From NCBI RefSeq assembly GCF_037055275.1, contig NZ_CP146343.1, positions 382,001 through 446,000 on the forward strand: DNA of 64,000 nt, given 5' to 3'. A model generated the notes under the pieces. It saw only the letters and a program-made list of their open reading frames with translations, was not told the origin of the DNA and did not search any database. Position numbers and translations under genes: made by a program. Source of the DNA: Pseudomonas sp. ML2-2023-3 (lineage in GTDB: Bacteria; Pseudomonadota; Gammaproteobacteria; Pseudomonadales; Pseudomonadaceae). This document shows, piece by piece, positions 63,781 to 64,000 of this stretch (the stretch's first letter is position 1; every line of letters starts with the position of its first letter).

Positions 63781-64000
63781 ATGATTACCGTCAATCAAGC
63801 TGAGCGCTGTGCCTCATCGCCGTCTACTAACGATCACCTCGTCAACCTGTATGCACGCGCTCTCCATGGTATAGATCCCGCTATGCTTGACAATTCACTG
63901 CAAGAACGAACCCTATATAAGGGCTTGTCTGGTCTGTTCCTATCATCAGCTCCAGACGGTTACGAGCACGCAAAAAACAGAATCATGGTTGTGGGACGGG
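63781..64000 (+). CDS. Hypothetical protein, 3' end cut by window edge
   Basis: 73 codons visible from ATG 63781, with RBS AGGGA eight bases upstream. The visible part, ending LYKGLSGLFLSSAPDGY and then AKNRIMVVGR, resembles the start of uracil-DNA-glycosylase-like hypothetical proteins in which a VGRET-type loop follows. Only the beginning is seen, so this is a weak resemblance. Confidence 0.55.
   Translation, partial: MITVNQAERCASSPSTNDHLVNLYARALHGIDPAMLDNSLQERTLYKGLSGLFLSSAPDGYEHAKNRIMVVGR

Noticed and set aside
63606..63803. 65-codon plus-strand frame
   Set aside because: TTG start, overlaps the RBS and start of the 63781 gene, and has no motif.
50842..64000. Duplicate of the tRNA-Phe 3' end as attL/attR
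   Set aside because: None was found by eye; it may lie beyond the window or the site may be different.
1..64000. CRISPR arrays, rRNA genes, riboswitches
   Set aside because: No regularly spaced direct repeats, no rRNA sequence and no known riboswitch core was recognised.

Overview
The window is chromosomal DNA of a fluorescens-group-like Pseudomonas. This is inferred from gene content and order: pckA-hslO-hslR, rimB-rimK, an ompR/envZ pair (AmgRS type), tex, gshA, argA/argE, glnA-ntrB-ntrC, trmL-secB-grxC, gpmI-envC-ctpA, hisB-hisH-hisA-hisF, asmA-mutY-yggX and tRNA-Phe. It is also inferred from the many REP-type palindromes built on GAGCAAGCCCGCTCCCAC. No species can be named from the window alone.

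Positions 1-50.8 kb are conserved, densely packed core genome. The left edge cuts a recQ-type helicase gene, which is followed by a BrnT/BrnA toxin-antitoxin pair with a readable promoter and operator. The core then covers gluconeogenesis and carbon storage (pckA, fbp, gpmI, glgP), redox and heat-shock proteins (hslO, hslR, gshA, grxC), ribosome modification (rimBK), envelope stress signalling, arginine and histidine synthesis, envelope maintenance (envC, ctpA, yibQ, asmA) and DNA repair (mutY). Intergenic gaps carry two unrelated families of paired inverted palindromes (REPIN-like).

Positions 28-33.6 kb form a nitrogen-control cluster. Three transcription units (glnA, ntrBC and a small RNA gene after ntrC) each have an NtrC-like dyad about 125-150 bp upstream of an exact GG-N10-GC sigma-54 promoter. 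The small RNA matches NrsZ in position and promoter type. It contains two hairpins that share the loop ACAGGCAGG while their stems differ by changes that mostly keep pairing.

After tRNA-Phe (50766-50841) the DNA becomes accessory. 50.9-53.3 kb is AT-rich and encodes a small secreted protein, a small membrane protein and a lipoprotein. 53.4-59.2 kb is a GC-richer integrative element: a 52-aa ORF, three island-type hypothetical genes, a tyrosine integrase and a P4-type primase-helicase. Several of its genes are preceded by terminator-like hairpins just before the RBS. It also has a perfect 23-bp inverted repeat with a third copy 1.5 kb away, and a 400-bp ORF-poor tract full of hairpins upstream of the integrase. 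A 186-bp MITE-like element with perfect 23-bp ends follows.

59.7-64 kb looks like defence or island cargo. It has a two-gene overlapping operon (an HxxWW small protein plus a DUF6575-like protein), then a predicted membrane-spanning nuclease with a periplasmic OB-like domain, followed 7 nt later by a secreted paralogue of that domain. A gene cut by the right edge ends the window. The nuclease/OB pair is the best candidate for an undescribed system. Its function is inference only.
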